Shown here piece by piece: positions 9,356 to 22,600 of a DNA stretch of 30,000 nt. Source of the DNA: Chromera velia. Lineage: Eukaryota; Sar; Chromeraceae. Every line of letters begins with the position of its first letter. The stretch's first letter is position 1. The position numbers and the translations under genes are program-made. The DNA lies in NCBI GenBank assembly GCA_018398765.1, contig JAHBMJ010004335.1, positions 48,708-78,707 of the forward strand, in the 5' to 3' direction. The notes under the pieces are model-generated. The model was not told where the DNA came from. It made no database searches and worked only from the letters and a program-made list of their open reading frames with translations.

Positions 9356-10791
9356 TCATCTCTCCCTTTTGTCATCTTGAGAAACTTCATTGTTGGAAAC
9401 GAAGCAGAACTCGGAAACAAAAGAAAAGGAAAGTGTGAAACGGCGGTATGCCCGCTTTGCATACAACATAACCAAACAAATTAAAGAAGCAGGACGCAAA
9501 TTCAACAAACGATGACGGACCAGCAAAACTTTTTTGGCCTCGATGTTCTGTGCTCTCGCATCAGCATCGAATGCGGCCCATCCGGGAAGACTCTCGAATT
9601 GGGGGGGCCGAACAGCTGCGGTTCCAGGCGGGCGCTTCGGTGCGGCTCCGGGGGGCACTCCTCCTCTTGCCCCGCCCAGCAACGGTTCTCCTTCTCCTGC
9701 AGTTCCTAGAGGGGGAGGGGGGCGCAGCGGTCCTCCTGCAGGAGTCGGAAGCATGCCTCCTGCGTGGGGGGGCCGTGAGGGAGCGTCTCCAGCGAGGCCG
9801 CCGGGACCCGGGCGGGGGCGCGACTGCTGTTGCATTGCTGCCGGTGGCTGTCCGGGCAGGAGAGGCTGTCCGGGAAGAAGGGGGGGTCGCGCGTCTTTGC
9901 CCTCGTCGGGTCCGTTGGGTTGTTGTGGGGGGATGGTCTGCGTGGGGGGTCTCTGGGGAGGCTCTGAGGGGGGCTGTGCCTTGGCAGTAGTAACAGCAGC
10001 GGGAGCAGCAGTAGGGGCGGCCTTGGCTGAGGGGGGTCGAGACGGTGGTGGGGGTGGGGCAGCTTTTGCGCCGGGGTTGCAAGGTGGAGGGCCGCCCCCT
10101 TTGGGTTCTGCCCCAAGTGCATCTTGAGGAGGAGCGTAGGTCGAAAGTCCCGATGCTGCAAATTTCGTTCCGGGGACTGGAATCTGATTGGCAGCGGCGG
10201 CGCCCCCGCCCCACTGCGCCGCCTGTTGGGCTCTCGTCTGTACCCAGCTCTCAAGACCACCTTCTTGTTCAAAATCGTCCACGTGCTTCGAAGGAGCGCG
10301 ACTGCCAAAACCCCGAAGAAACTTTTGAGGAGGCGCGAGCCTGTCATCAGGTTGCCTCTCTGCACTTCTGGATCTCGACCTGTCTCTATCTCTGTCGCGG
10401 TCTCCCTGCTGAAACGATGGGGGAAGAAGGGAGAGGGCAATTTGACAAACGTGAGGCAGAACAGAAAATGAAATGTCCGCAAACATATGTGGAAATGCAA
10501 GCAAACGCACAAAAGCAGATGGCACTTCTGCATGAGCATTCTGAACACGTCAAAAAGTGCTGAGCAGTCAGTCCGAAGGAGAGATGATTGCAAATGACAC
10601 GGATGTGTGTAGCGAAGTCGGGAAGTCTGGACTGCATGGGCCAAACGAAGTGACAGACAAAAGAAAAATGCCGAGAGGTAGAGGAGACGGAAGAGGTGTA
10701 TTAGAGAGCCATGCAAGGAGGGAGAAAGGAAGAGGGGGAGAAAAAAAGAAAGAACAGATGGAAAGGTGCACTGAAGCAGCTTTGGAAGACA

Positions 10792-10829
<38 letters not shown>

Positions 10830-11649
10830 GTTTCTGGGTCCAGCAGGGCCCCTGGGAGGTCCCGGAGGCGGTGCAGGCGGGGGCCCTCCGAAAGGTGCGG
10901 CGACGCCAAAAGCGTCCGCTCCTCTTCCCCTCCCCCTCCCGCCCCTCCCCCTGCCCCCTCGAAAGGAGAACGAATCTTCTGCAAACATTCCCCCTGCTGA
11001 TGGTTGCTGGGCACCTGGGAAGAACGCTGGTGCTCCTCCCGCTGCACCCGGGCCCTGAGGAGGAATCTGGCTGGGGCATTCGGCCTGCATGCACAGATTT
11101 GTTTGTAGATCGATCGATGTAGGATAGACGACTAGGATTTCTCTCTAGAGGCCACGCACGCATATGAAAGAGGAGGAAATACAACAGCAGAAGCATGCGA
11201 AGAGAGGATAGCATACTTTGAGACAAGGTGGGGGCACACAAAGCTTTGGTAAACACACAGGAAAAAGCAGCGCGGAGAACAAACCACGCAAAACACACGG
11301 AAACAAAAAAACAAGAAGGAAAAAGAAATCGAACTATGCATGCCAAACTTGATTTCTTGGAGTACCCACCAATCGAATCTGTCGAATCGTCCCCGGTTGG
11401 AACATCCACGACGATCCTAATGGTTTTTGGTCTCCCATGTCTTCTTTATCTTTCCCCGCAAGGCCTGAAACCTCAGCAGGAGGGGGGAGCATCGAGACGA
11501 TCTCCAGAGAGACAAACCTCCGGGCGTCATTGTTCCCTTCCTGAAAGAAAGAAAGAAACAAAGAAAGAAAGAAAGAAAGAAAGAAAGCAAGCAAGCAAGC
11601 AAGAAAGAAAGGAAAGAAAGAAAGAAAGAAAGCAAGCAAGCAAGCAAGA

Positions 11650-11680
<31 letters not shown>

Positions 11681-11694
11681 AAAGAAAGGAAGGA

Positions 11695-11726
<32 letters not shown>

Positions 11727-13624
11727 AACGTACACGTCAGGAAGAAGAGTCCAAGAGAGTGGGTACATGGATGAATTGGATGAAGAGGAGCAAAAGAAAA
11801 TGCAGACAAACTGCAAATCAGTACCTGAAGGAAGAACAAGCAGCTTCCCAAGAAACGATGCCAACATCTGGCCTCCGTAGCTTTGCTAGATCTACCTCTG
11901 AGGCGGAGTCCGACCAGCCCGATTCTTTGTTCTCTCTCTCATCCCTTCCCGACTGACCAGAAACGTTTTCGCCCTCTCAATGTCCTGGAGTACTGGGTGT
12001 AAGGAGGAAGAGGAGGAACAGGAAGGTCCTTCAAGGTGCCACTCACGGGGAAGGTCCGGGAACCAGTCAGACGGGCCCTCTTTTTCTCTCTTCCCGTGAT
12101 GAGCCGGCGTTACGGCTGCCCTTCCCGTACCAACAGTCGGAGTGCGGGCAAGAAAACTCTGCACAAGGACAGTTGGGATGCTACCACAAATTCGTCTGTA
12201 AGACCAGATGATGGGCAGAGGGAACAGGGATCCTAGCGAGTAGGACACAAAGAGAGTAGAGAAAGCAAGATGAAGAACACCACGCACAAAGAAGGACAAG
12301 ACCCTAGAGAGGGGCCACCTCGGACTAGAGAAAAGCTCATGAAAGACTGAAAAATCATTTTGTCGACGTTGCCAATCCAACGTGTCGCTGTCTTTTTTTC
12401 TGGCCAATGCTTTTCTCAACTCATTGAAACTCGACTGAACGACCAACCGATCAAAGGACCACGCAAACGACTGACCGGTGTTACCTCCAGGTCCCAGATT
12501 GACTCCACAGCTTCTCGGAGATCGTCCTTCACTCCCACAAACTGATTGCCTGCTTCTTCCAGGGGCCTCTCTGCTTTTAGCTCGGCCCCTCTCGGAGAGG
12601 CCCCATCAGCACCCTGCGGGAAAGCTCTGTCGAGTTCGTACAAAAGCTGCGCAGTCTCCTTCATCAATTCCATGAAGTTCGGGGATGCATCATGACTCTC
12701 TGATGCTGCTGCTCCTCCACTCGAGGAATTTGGTCGGAGGCCAAAAAGGGAGCAGATGGCCTCTCTGGGATCTCCTCCGGTATATTTGGCTTCTTCCTCT
12801 TCTCCACTCTTGTCGGGGAAATCCGGCACGCCGTCCCCTCCCTCTGAAGGCGAAGGGGCACTCTTGAGACCTTGTTCAGTTTTCTCTCCCCCCGGCTCCT
12901 CTTCTTCGTCCTCTTCCTCCGCTGTCCCGTCATCGACAGCTAGACCTTCGTACAAATCATCGTCATCCCCCCCCTCTTCCTCCGCATCCGCCTCATCAGA
13001 TTTGCCCTGCTCCTCTCCACCTCCCACCATGTCCACGTCTCCGTCTCCCTCCCTTTTCACTTCTTCGTCAAGTGCCTGGTGCTTCTCTTGTCCCTTGTCT
13101 TCCTTTCCAAAGAAGGGCCAAGGGACACGAGGCCGGGGCCCGTCCAAGAAGAGATGCAGAGAGGGGTGGAGAGCCGAGGTCAGCAGAGGAGGACAGTCTC
13201 CTCCCCTCTCGTTGCCTGACCTGTTCCCTTCCTCGCTCAGCTCCTGCGTGCAGTCAGTCACATGATGCAGAAGCAGAGCAAGATTCACCGCTTCCTCAAA
13301 AAAGTCCCATCTGATGGAGCTTCGGTAGACAGCTCTGAAACCTTTGGTCGTGTTTTGGGACAAGACGGAAGAGCAATAAAAGCAGAAGCCAAGTATGGTG
13401 AGGTCGGAAAGAAAGGAACAGACACCCCAACGCGCGCATACACACTGGAAAGGGAGAGAGAACGAGGGGGGAGAAAGAGAGAGCCTGCACGTCTCACTGA
13501 AAGAACAACAGACAGACCTGAAGTTGACGAAGGAGGAGGCCGAGCAGTGCGGCGTTGTCGCAAACAACCGCAGCATCACGCAACAAAGCCGTTTTCTCCC
13601 GCTCCTTGACAGCCTGGATGGACC

Positions 13625-13661
<37 letters not shown>

Positions 13662-16600
13662 AGAGAGAGACACAGACAGACACAGACACAGACACACACA
13701 CGTACACATACACATACACACACGAACACGAACACACATACACAGAGCGCACGGACGCTTCAAAGCATAAACACAGTAAGCGACAAATTAGGGAGATAGT
13801 GACACGGATAGCGAAAGAAAGCAGGTGGGCTGAGATGCAGACACAGTCTGGCTGCAAGGCAACACGACGCACGAGAAAACCACGCCCCACGTCAAATAAG
13901 AGAGGAAAGGACGCAAAGAGTCTGCAGTACAGAAAGAAGACTGACAGAAGAGACGCCAGAACCCTTCCACGCCTTCGCTTTCGCCTTCAACATCTCAACC
14001 AGGCTCACGAGATCTGCATGCACAACCTCAACAGCTTTGCCGAGGCAGAGACGTGGACAGACACAGACAGAGATGCCAACTCCCTCTTCACCCTTCCCCT
14101 CCACCCTCTGCATCACGGCTTCAGGGGAGAAGAGCAGAGCTGCAGCTCCCATTCCCCCTTCCAGCCGGAGAAGCCGCAAGACTGCGCGCAAACACAATCT
14201 GAGGGTCTGTGCTCTGTGGAGAAGAAACACTCCGGGAGGTTTTGCCGCCACACTCTGCTGCTGCTGTTTCATATTTGAGGATGAAGGCTTCGTCTTTTTC
14301 GTTTGGATTCCCATGGAGGAGGCAGAGAGAAGAAATGAGACAAGGCGACGTGCCTGTCTGAGAGTCTTGAGAAGAAAAGGAGAGGATGCTTCCCTCCTCA
14401 GGAGAGACAACTCAATGGATGCCATGCCCACCCTCGCTGCTTGTCGGAGAAAGTCGAGAGGCACCATGGGTGTTGGCGGCACTGCAGACTTCTCTGCAGC
14501 CGCCTCCCGATCTGCCTGCTCTCCCTGAGCCTGAAGGAAGAGATCCACCAGCGCGCTTGCTGCACTCAGAGTCTCCTCTGAAAGAGGAGGGGGCAGAGGG
14601 GATCGGTCTTCTCTCTTCGCCCTTGTCTGTTCCTTCTCCAGAGACAGTTGAAGAAGAACCAAGAGAAAGGACAGACCCCGAGCTAGACGTCTGTCAATGA
14701 CTGTCAAAGGGACGAGAGAAGGATCAGCCTGTCCAGCGGCAGGAGGGCGACTAGTAGCAGCAGCAGCAGCAGCTCCTCCCTGCAAAAACAGAAAATGCAT
14801 TCTATCAAGATTCACGAAAAGAAAAGGATCAAATAAGAGCCCAAAAGCGCGACTGGATTCAGAACCCCCATAGACAAAAATGAGGAGGAAGAAAATGAAA
14901 CAGCAAACAGAGAGATCCCACGCGCCTCAGTGCAAAAAGGGAAAATTCCGGTATTTGCCTTCAGGAAGCCGCTCAGCTGCTGAAAGCATGTTTTCCGACC
15001 TTTTCAGCTTTCTCCTTCATTGCAGCCGCTGCTTGAGCCTTTCTAGACTTCAAAAGAGCTCGTGCCTCCCCCCCCAGAAACTGCAAGAGCAGGAACAAAA
15101 CCGGCAGGCCGCCCAGTCCCGCCTCTGAGGACCCCCCACTCCAGAGTTGCAGGACTGCGGCAGTTGCCATCTGAAAGGGGCTTGAGGAGAGCGCGTGGAG
15201 AACTCCTGCTGTGACCACATCACTCAACAAACTCAAGTGACACTGCCGGTCTTCTTCCCGTGCGGACAACACAAGATCAAGACCCGACAGGCCTCTGGGA
15301 AGACAGGAGAGGGGGTCAATCGACTGCCTGTGTGCAGCTTCCCTCCGCGCCTGTGTACGGGCAGCCGACGCACTCACTTGTGCTGCTGTACTGCCACTCA
15401 AGATGAAAAGCGAGGACGCCTCAACAATCCTTTCGCGTTGTGCTTCCAAGAGGACAGACCTGAGAGCCAGGGCCGAGCTAGACAGAGAGGCACTTTCCCA
15501 CACAGAGTGTCCGGGCTCCACTGAAAATCTCGGAGTGAACCTCTTTCCCTTCCCTGCTTTTTCATTCAAAAGGCGCAGGAGGCGCACTTCCTCTGGACTA
15601 ACTTCCTGACCAGACTGTCTGCTCCTCTCCCCCCCTGCGAAGTCTCCGAACGAGAGTGCGAAGGCTGTGGGCGCTGTGGCCCGCACGTCCCCCACTCGGG
15701 ATAGGACCCGGCCGAGGCGCAACATAGGGACTCTGCCTTCATGGGCCCCGGCACCACGCCCTTCAAGGGAAACGTGAAGGGAAAGGAGCATGCCGGGGCC
15801 CGTGTCAGCACCCGACCCGGCGGCCTTCCCCTTCCCTCCGCCTCCTTTTGAGAGGAAGGTCTGTATCGGGCCCGGGACGCGCAAAGGGACTGAAAGAGAA
15901 AGCGCGAGAACTGAGGGAGAGGACGAAGTTACGAGAGAAGAGGGGGCCTGTCGAATAGAAAGATCATGTCCGACCTCTCCTGTCAGAGCACACAGACCCT
16001 TGTCCCCCTCCCCCTTTCCAGATTCACCTTTTTCCCCCTCCGGATCTTCAACAGACCACCAGAAGGGTGCACACGGCAGCGTTCCAACCAACCTGCCCCC
16101 TGATGCAACGATCAAAGCCAACGCTCCGTGACTCATCGGCAGACCCCTTGTCAGCCGGATGGTCTGAGCAACAAGGGCTGCCTGAGAGGCCGGGAATTTG
16201 TTCATCCACGTACCTAGGCAGGACATGACTTTGGACAGACACAGCCGGGCTCCCCATACGACCCTTCCTCCCACGGGAAGATTCTCTGCACCCACTTCTG
16301 CGTGTCTGGAGTTTCCTAACGGAGACGGCAGGGCAGACGCAGACGCGAGCTGCGAGCTCAAACGGACAGCTGCGAGGATAAGCGCTCTCCCGAGAGGCGC
16401 ACACCAGAGACAGGATACCCCGGCCCCAGTTGCTGCCTCTGCGTACTTTGAGAGGAGCTTTTCCGTCAACTGCAGCGCAAAACAACGAACAGAAAGGGCG
16501 GCGAAAATATCTTCCCACTTGTACTCAGAGAATGTGCTCTCCTGTCCCGGCATGCTGCCCCTCGCTTGATCTCTTTTGCTTGTTCATATACGCACATACA

Positions 16601-19600
16601 TCCACGAAGACCAAAAGAAAAGAAGACCCCAAATGCCTCGTCACATGAGTGCGACGTGTTTCCTTATCTGCTTTTACTGAAAAAGACAACCGACGGGAAG
16701 CCAAGTGACATGCATTCATTCTCCTATCGATCAGCATGTCTCTCCTCTTTGTTTTGTAAGAGTAAGAGCACCAATTCGCTTTCATTGTGTTTCTTTTCGC
16801 CTCTCTACCTCTTCCGATGTTTCTCCGTCTGTCTGTTTCTCCCCGTTTCTCTCTTTCTCTCCCTCCTTCCCTCTCTTCTCACTTACCTGAAGAACCAAAA
16901 GGAAAAGAGGTAAGTGCCTCATCCTGCTGTCAACCCAACCGAAGCCGCCAGACCCCGAATGAAACCGGGAGGGCTGCACAGCCACGGCCTCCAGATTGGG
17001 GCCCTGGGCGGCGGCACATCGGACAATCACCCCGGCAAGGCGTCTCAACGACTTGCCCACCGCAGACCCTCCCTTGACGCTTCTGTCTCTTCTGTGCACA
17101 CCGACGTCACCTGAGTGCTTGTCCACCGCGTCAAAGAAGGCCCTCAAAACCTCTGAATCTGCGTCTCTGTCCTCGAGATCGGCCTCTGCATTCTGGCTCT
17201 CTCCTTCCGTCTCCCTCCCTTCCCCCCCGCCCTCTTCAGACGAGCCTCCGTTCGAGAGGATACTCGGGGAGGGAGGTTGCTGCACTGCCAGGAGGAGTGC
17301 ACGGAGAGGCAGCACGGGACGCGGGTCCAACGTCTGGGGCGTCTCGGCAAAGGACGGGTCCGGGGGAGGTACAGGGACGTCAACGTCGAGCCCGTTGATC
17401 GAACGCCTGCAGGCAGCTTGTCGAAAGGGAAACGGAATTAAGGGGGAAGGAAGGTTGACTCGGAGTCCAACGGAACCAGAGGGGAGAGGGAAAACAAAAG
17501 AGGTCTAGAGAGAGCGAAAAGAAGTGTCCGGAAGAGCTTCGATACAGCGCAAAAACAAAAAGCGACTTTCATCGAGGACAAGAAAAAAGAAAACGCGTAC
17601 GGATTTGAAGAAGGAAAAGAAGGAAACGCCGATTCAAGATATAAAAAACTGAAAAAGGAAAGGCAGACTAACCGAAGCGCTGTCTCTCCAGGGAGGAGAA
17701 TGTCCAATTCCCCTTTCTCAGGACCGTCACGTGTCTCTGGAGTTTCGCCATCATCATCCTCACTCTCGCTCTCCCCCTCTCCTCCTGCAGCAGTCTTCCC
17801 CCTCGGTCTCTCCTTTCGTGTTTTCTCGTCTGCCACAAAAGTCGACGACACCCGTCCCCTCATTCGCGCACTCTCCACCAGAGCCCTCACTGTGCCGACA
17901 GGCCTCTCACCTGAGGCCCAGATCCACTCGACCGTGCGGGTAGACAAACGCTTGTTGTCACTTGCACCCGAAGACGCCGGAAGGGAAAGCGACGGGAATG
18001 CAGTGGAGTCTTTGAGAGATCTAGAGAGCATTCCCAGCTCCTTCAATAGAAAAGCTGTGCGAGTAGCCTCGCAGAATTCCTCCGAAAGGTCCAAGAGAAG
18101 GGGTGCGAGGAAAGACTTCCATCCAGACACAAGCTTCTGAGTGTCTGACCCTGCTGGCAGTTTCTCACTCTCAAGAGCAGGCAACGGAAGACCAGCCACA
18201 AGAGACGGGTCTGACTCAATCAACTGTGCGAGAGGGTCACTCACCTTCCCTTCCGTCTCGATCACCAAAGACTTCATTCGACTCCAAGGCACGGTATCGA
18301 CTCCTCCACTCCCTGCATACCCACTCACACCATTTGCTTCTGTCTGCTCTGTCTGTACACCATCTGCTTCTTCGTTTGCCTCTTCGTTGGTATCCTTCTT
18401 CTTCCGCGCCAGGGCATCCCGGGAGGACGCTACTGCAGCGTTCAAGTCGGCAACTGCCACTGCTAGGGGACCAGCGCAAATCAAAGTCGATGGAGCAGCT
18501 CCGTTGAGAGAGTCTGTGAGAAACACGCCATGAATAATTCTCACAGCGTGTCCTGCTGCAGACACGGAAGCCGCTGCCGCTTCTTTCCACTCTCTCACCG
18601 TCTCATCCCCCCCATCTCTGCCAAGGAGAAAGCGGAGATGACGAGAAAAAAGGGTCCGCTCGGCAGATTTCTGTTTGTTCCTCGCCTGAGGAGAGTCGTC
18701 CTCCTCTCCGACGTCCCTCATAGCATCACCGTCTCCTTCATGGTCCCCACCACCTGCACCGCCCTCCTCTCCTCCCTCAAGCTTCCCGTCCGCAAGCGCA
18801 CACGCAGAAGCACACAGGCCCTTCAAGAAAGATGCCAACAAACCGAGGACGCCAATGAGAACCCTGAGAGAAATAAATGCACAAGCAAAGCCACACACAC
18901 ATGCAGTAGTGGACTGTCAAGAGTACGCGTCTGAACGACTGGAGAAGCATCTTGCATTCTCCGATGGAACTGTCAAAAGCTGAATCCATAAGAGAAGAAC
19001 CTCCCATGGATTTATGAGTGAATGAACCCAGAGCACACCTTTCTACTTTCCGCTCTAACGCGCACGCATCGTGAAACAACACACAACACCATCCATCCGT
19101 CCCCATACCTTCCTTCGATCACACACACCCCCGCTCCTTCCCCTCGTACCTGCACGAATGGAGTTCCGATCCAACAACCGCCAAGGCGTCCCTCACGATT
19201 TCTCCTCCAAGCCCGCCCCCCAGCGCCTCCGTTCCCCTCCCTTCCGCACTCCCCCACGCAGGCGAAAGGAGACCCTCAATTTCTCTCAGACAACCGCCGA
19301 GGGCCTTCCAATTCAACGCGAGAGGCGCAAATTCCCCTCCCTGCTCTGCCTCGTCCATCCTCCTCGTCTCTTCAAGCAGCGTCTGCACGCAAATCAACAA
19401 GACTCACTTCCATGCAGGGAGTTTGCGTCTTCAAAAGAAAAGGGGAGATCAAAGAATCCGTTCATTCATGACGCACAACAGAAATGAACGCATCAATCAG
19501 ATCCAAGCCCGCAGCCCCAAATACCATCCAGACGTTTGGATGAGTGACTTCAAACAGTCCAAAATGAAAAAAAAACTCAAAATCAAAACAAAAAAAGGAA

Positions 19601-22600
19601 CATCTCGCTCAAAAAAAGTCTCTTCGTGAATTGCTTCTATCACGTTTTCAGACTGACGGATGACAAGCGTTCCATCAAACTGCGCGCCTGAAGAAAGGCA
19701 AGTCCCACGCCACCAACCCACCCCGCCTTCAACCACACTCCAGATTCCAACGCTGAAATTCGGGTTCCTTTTTTTCTCTCCCCTCCTCCACTCTCTCCCT
19801 CTCCTTCCCAGTCGACACCACCCACACCCTCCACCAAACGGAAAGTCGATCGCGAAACCGCCGACAGAGACGCCAGCGCACACGGCCCCTTCACCCTCAC
19901 GTGCTCCTGCAACAAGTGAAGACACGAAAGTCTGGCCTCCCTCTCCAGAACCCCACCTCCAGCGACAGCAGAGCGACCGCGCATACCCGCAATTCTCGCC
20001 TCCAGGGCCATACAGACCGAAGCTGTTGTGGCTGACACGGAGGCCGCGCTCAGGCCTCGCGGGTGCACTCCGAGGGCCTCCAGAGGGTTCGTGATTCCCA
20101 CCGTCACTCGAGGTTTCTTCCGTTGATCAGGAGACTCGTCTGTGTCCGTTCGTCTCTTCTTTGCGCTCTCAGCCAAACTGCCCAAATCCGCATCCTCATC
20201 GTCACAAAGAGCAGGGGAGACACTCAGGCGAGGCCCCCAGAGGCCGCGCAGGAGTCCCAGCAGCACAGAGGAGGGAAGGTCAACCAGTGATCTGCCAGAG
20301 TCTACCCTGCAGGCAAGGAGGGAGGAATAAAGATCAATAGAAAACAGGTGCATGAGTTTGGGTGCATGGGTCTTGCCGATGCTACACAAAGAGGAAAGAC
20401 AGGTGGAGGGACGATCATGATTTGCACAGGCAAGCAGTATGGATGGATGGAAAGACACATATGTCGGATTCACACTTCTGTGCGATAACATGAGACTCCG
20501 AATAAGCACACACACCCAGAGCTACTGCAGTACTGACCTGATCAAACACGAGAGGGCATCAGCAGCAGCAGAGGCTATTCCGGAGAGAGTCGTCGGCACT
20601 TCACTCGCTGCCCTGCCCGAGAGACGACCGATTGAGCTCTCTTTGTGAAGTGAGGCCGAGGCAACGAGAACGAGACTCAAAGAGGCAGGCAAAGCGCACG
20701 ATTGGAATAGACGCACTGCCTGTTGCCTGACTGCCTCTGCTTCCACAGGGTCCACACTCAGGTGGAGGACCCGGTCGGACTGGCCCTTCGACGCAGCCGC
20801 GCGAGTCAGAGCGGACCTATGCGCCATCCTGTTGGGGTCGCTCTGCTTGGTCACTGCTTTCACAGCCACCCCCGGGACGCCACTCGTTTCATCTTTTGAG
20901 TCCAGAGACTGTCCTAGAGAAGCAACCGAGTCGGCGGCTTTCTGCACCTCTGCTTTGACCTGCTTCAGGGCCTGCACTAGCAAAAGGATAAATTCGGTGA
21001 GAGAAAAACATTTTCTACCAGAAGGTGCTCAAACACCTGCAACGTAGACCAGAGAGATGAATGCAGAAAGCCACCAATGACCCTCTGGGCCCTTCTCTTT
21101 TAGATTTTGGGGGGATTTCTCCAACAAGACCCCTGTGAAGAATGTGAGTGGTTGACCCTCTGAGGGTCTGCATGGACTTGTACAGTGCAGCAGGGCCTGA
21201 CTTGGATGCCTTCATTCCTGAAAAAATCATCTTAAAAGCTTGGAAAAAAAAAAAGCAAACACAGGGAAATGCCGGCCTCTTCCTGCATCTCCCCACCTTT
21301 TTTTCTTTTCTCCCTCCCCCCTTATCCTATGCATCGACCCTACAAAACACTACCCAAATTCATCGAACGGACCCTCAGGCAAGTTGCTATCCTCTCCTTC
21401 TCCTTCTTCTTTCTGTCTCCCTTCACGTCTCCATTCGCAAGGGACCCACTCGGAGCCCCCCCCTCCCACTCAGCAGCAAGACCCGCCAGCGACTGTGCCT
21501 GCTCAGGAAGGGCCACCCGGAGTTCCGCTGCCCTCTGGAGAGAGTACACCAGACGAGAAGTCAAATGACTCAAGTACCGAGCTCTGCAGGGGAAGGACGA
21601 GAAAAGGGGAAGGGAGGAAGAGGAGTGGAACAAGCTGCGGTTGTTTTGGAAACTGAAACAAAACGTCTTTCAGAAACCCTCGAAATCTTTTCGTGGAACA
21701 ATCAAATCGGGAGACAAGACATCTGAAATTGCCGCAGGCACTCTCCGACCCTCCCGCTCGTATCCTCCAATCGCTCATAAATCGAGGAACTCACATGCTT
21801 CCTCACTGACTTGTGTTGGGACTGCTTCATCACTTCCCGGAGTGCTTGGAGAAGGTCTGAGGGCGTGCTGCCCGCCTGTCTGTCCTCTCCTCCTGAGTGG
21901 GGGGCCTTCAAGACAACGGGCACAGGCGTGGAAAGGATCAGAAACGCGAAATCGGCCTCTGCAGCGAAACTCAAAAGCAAATCCGCAGCCTTGTACCGAG
22001 CCGATGCGTCTGCCCATGAGGGACTAGTCAGAAGGGCCAGAAGCGAGGCAATCAATCCACCTCCCCCGCCGACATGGAAGACGGAGACAGAGGGAGGTCC
22101 AGGAGGGGCAAGTGCGTATGTGAGGGCATCCCTCAGGGGGGGGGCCCAGAGGGATCGCGGATGGGAGACGCTCTTGAGGAAGGAAAACCAGGAAGTCAAA
22201 ACGGCACGAGGGAGGGGCAGAGGTAGCAACAGGGGCAGGCACGTGCTGTCTGCTGGGGGGGATTCTTCCTCGTCGTCGCATGCGGCGGCGGCCAGATATA
22301 CCTCTCTCTTTGTCTGGGTATGAAGAAAAGCAAGCATGGCACAGGAGGAGAAGACTGTATGGAGCGACTCCTCCGCTTCTCTCTTTTCTCCCTCTTCCTG
22401 CTGGCCTTCCGCAACAAAACCCCACAAACGCTCCCCCTTCTCTCCCGTCTCTTCCGTTAGCTCGGTCAATGCAGTCTCGATTTCAGAGAACAGGTGACGG
22501 ACTCTCGTTTCTGTTGCATCTTCTACTTCTTCTTCTCCTTCCGCGGGCACAGGTGAAGAGGCTACAGCCCCGTCTTGGCCTGACAGAGCCGAGAGCTCCT

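Noticed and set aside
9534-10127. 197-codon plus-strand ORF rich in Gly, Ala and Pro
   Set aside because: It is antisense to the GC-rich, Pro-rich last exon of the VIRMA-like gene. The composition explains the lack of stops.
9706-11409. 567-codon minus-strand ORF
   Set aside because: It is in a different frame from the RGG, RD/RS and Pro-rich exons and crosses introns 14 and 15. Its translation is low-complexity and lacks the motifs of the spliced model.
11228-11956. 242-codon plus-strand ORF with long Lys/Glu/Gln runs
   Set aside because: Most of it is translation of the GAAA/GCAA microsatellite inside intron 13, antisense to exons 13 and 14.
12756-13265. 169-codon Ser/Pro-rich plus-strand ORF
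   Set aside because: Antisense of the acidic exon 12, whose Glu/Asp codons read as Ser/Leu codons on the other strand.
21795-21810. A stronger-looking GTGAGT donor at the end of VIRMA-like exon 2
   Set aside because: Using it would put exon 3 in a frame that stops after 26 codons. The GTCAGT donor 16 bases upstream keeps the long open frame.
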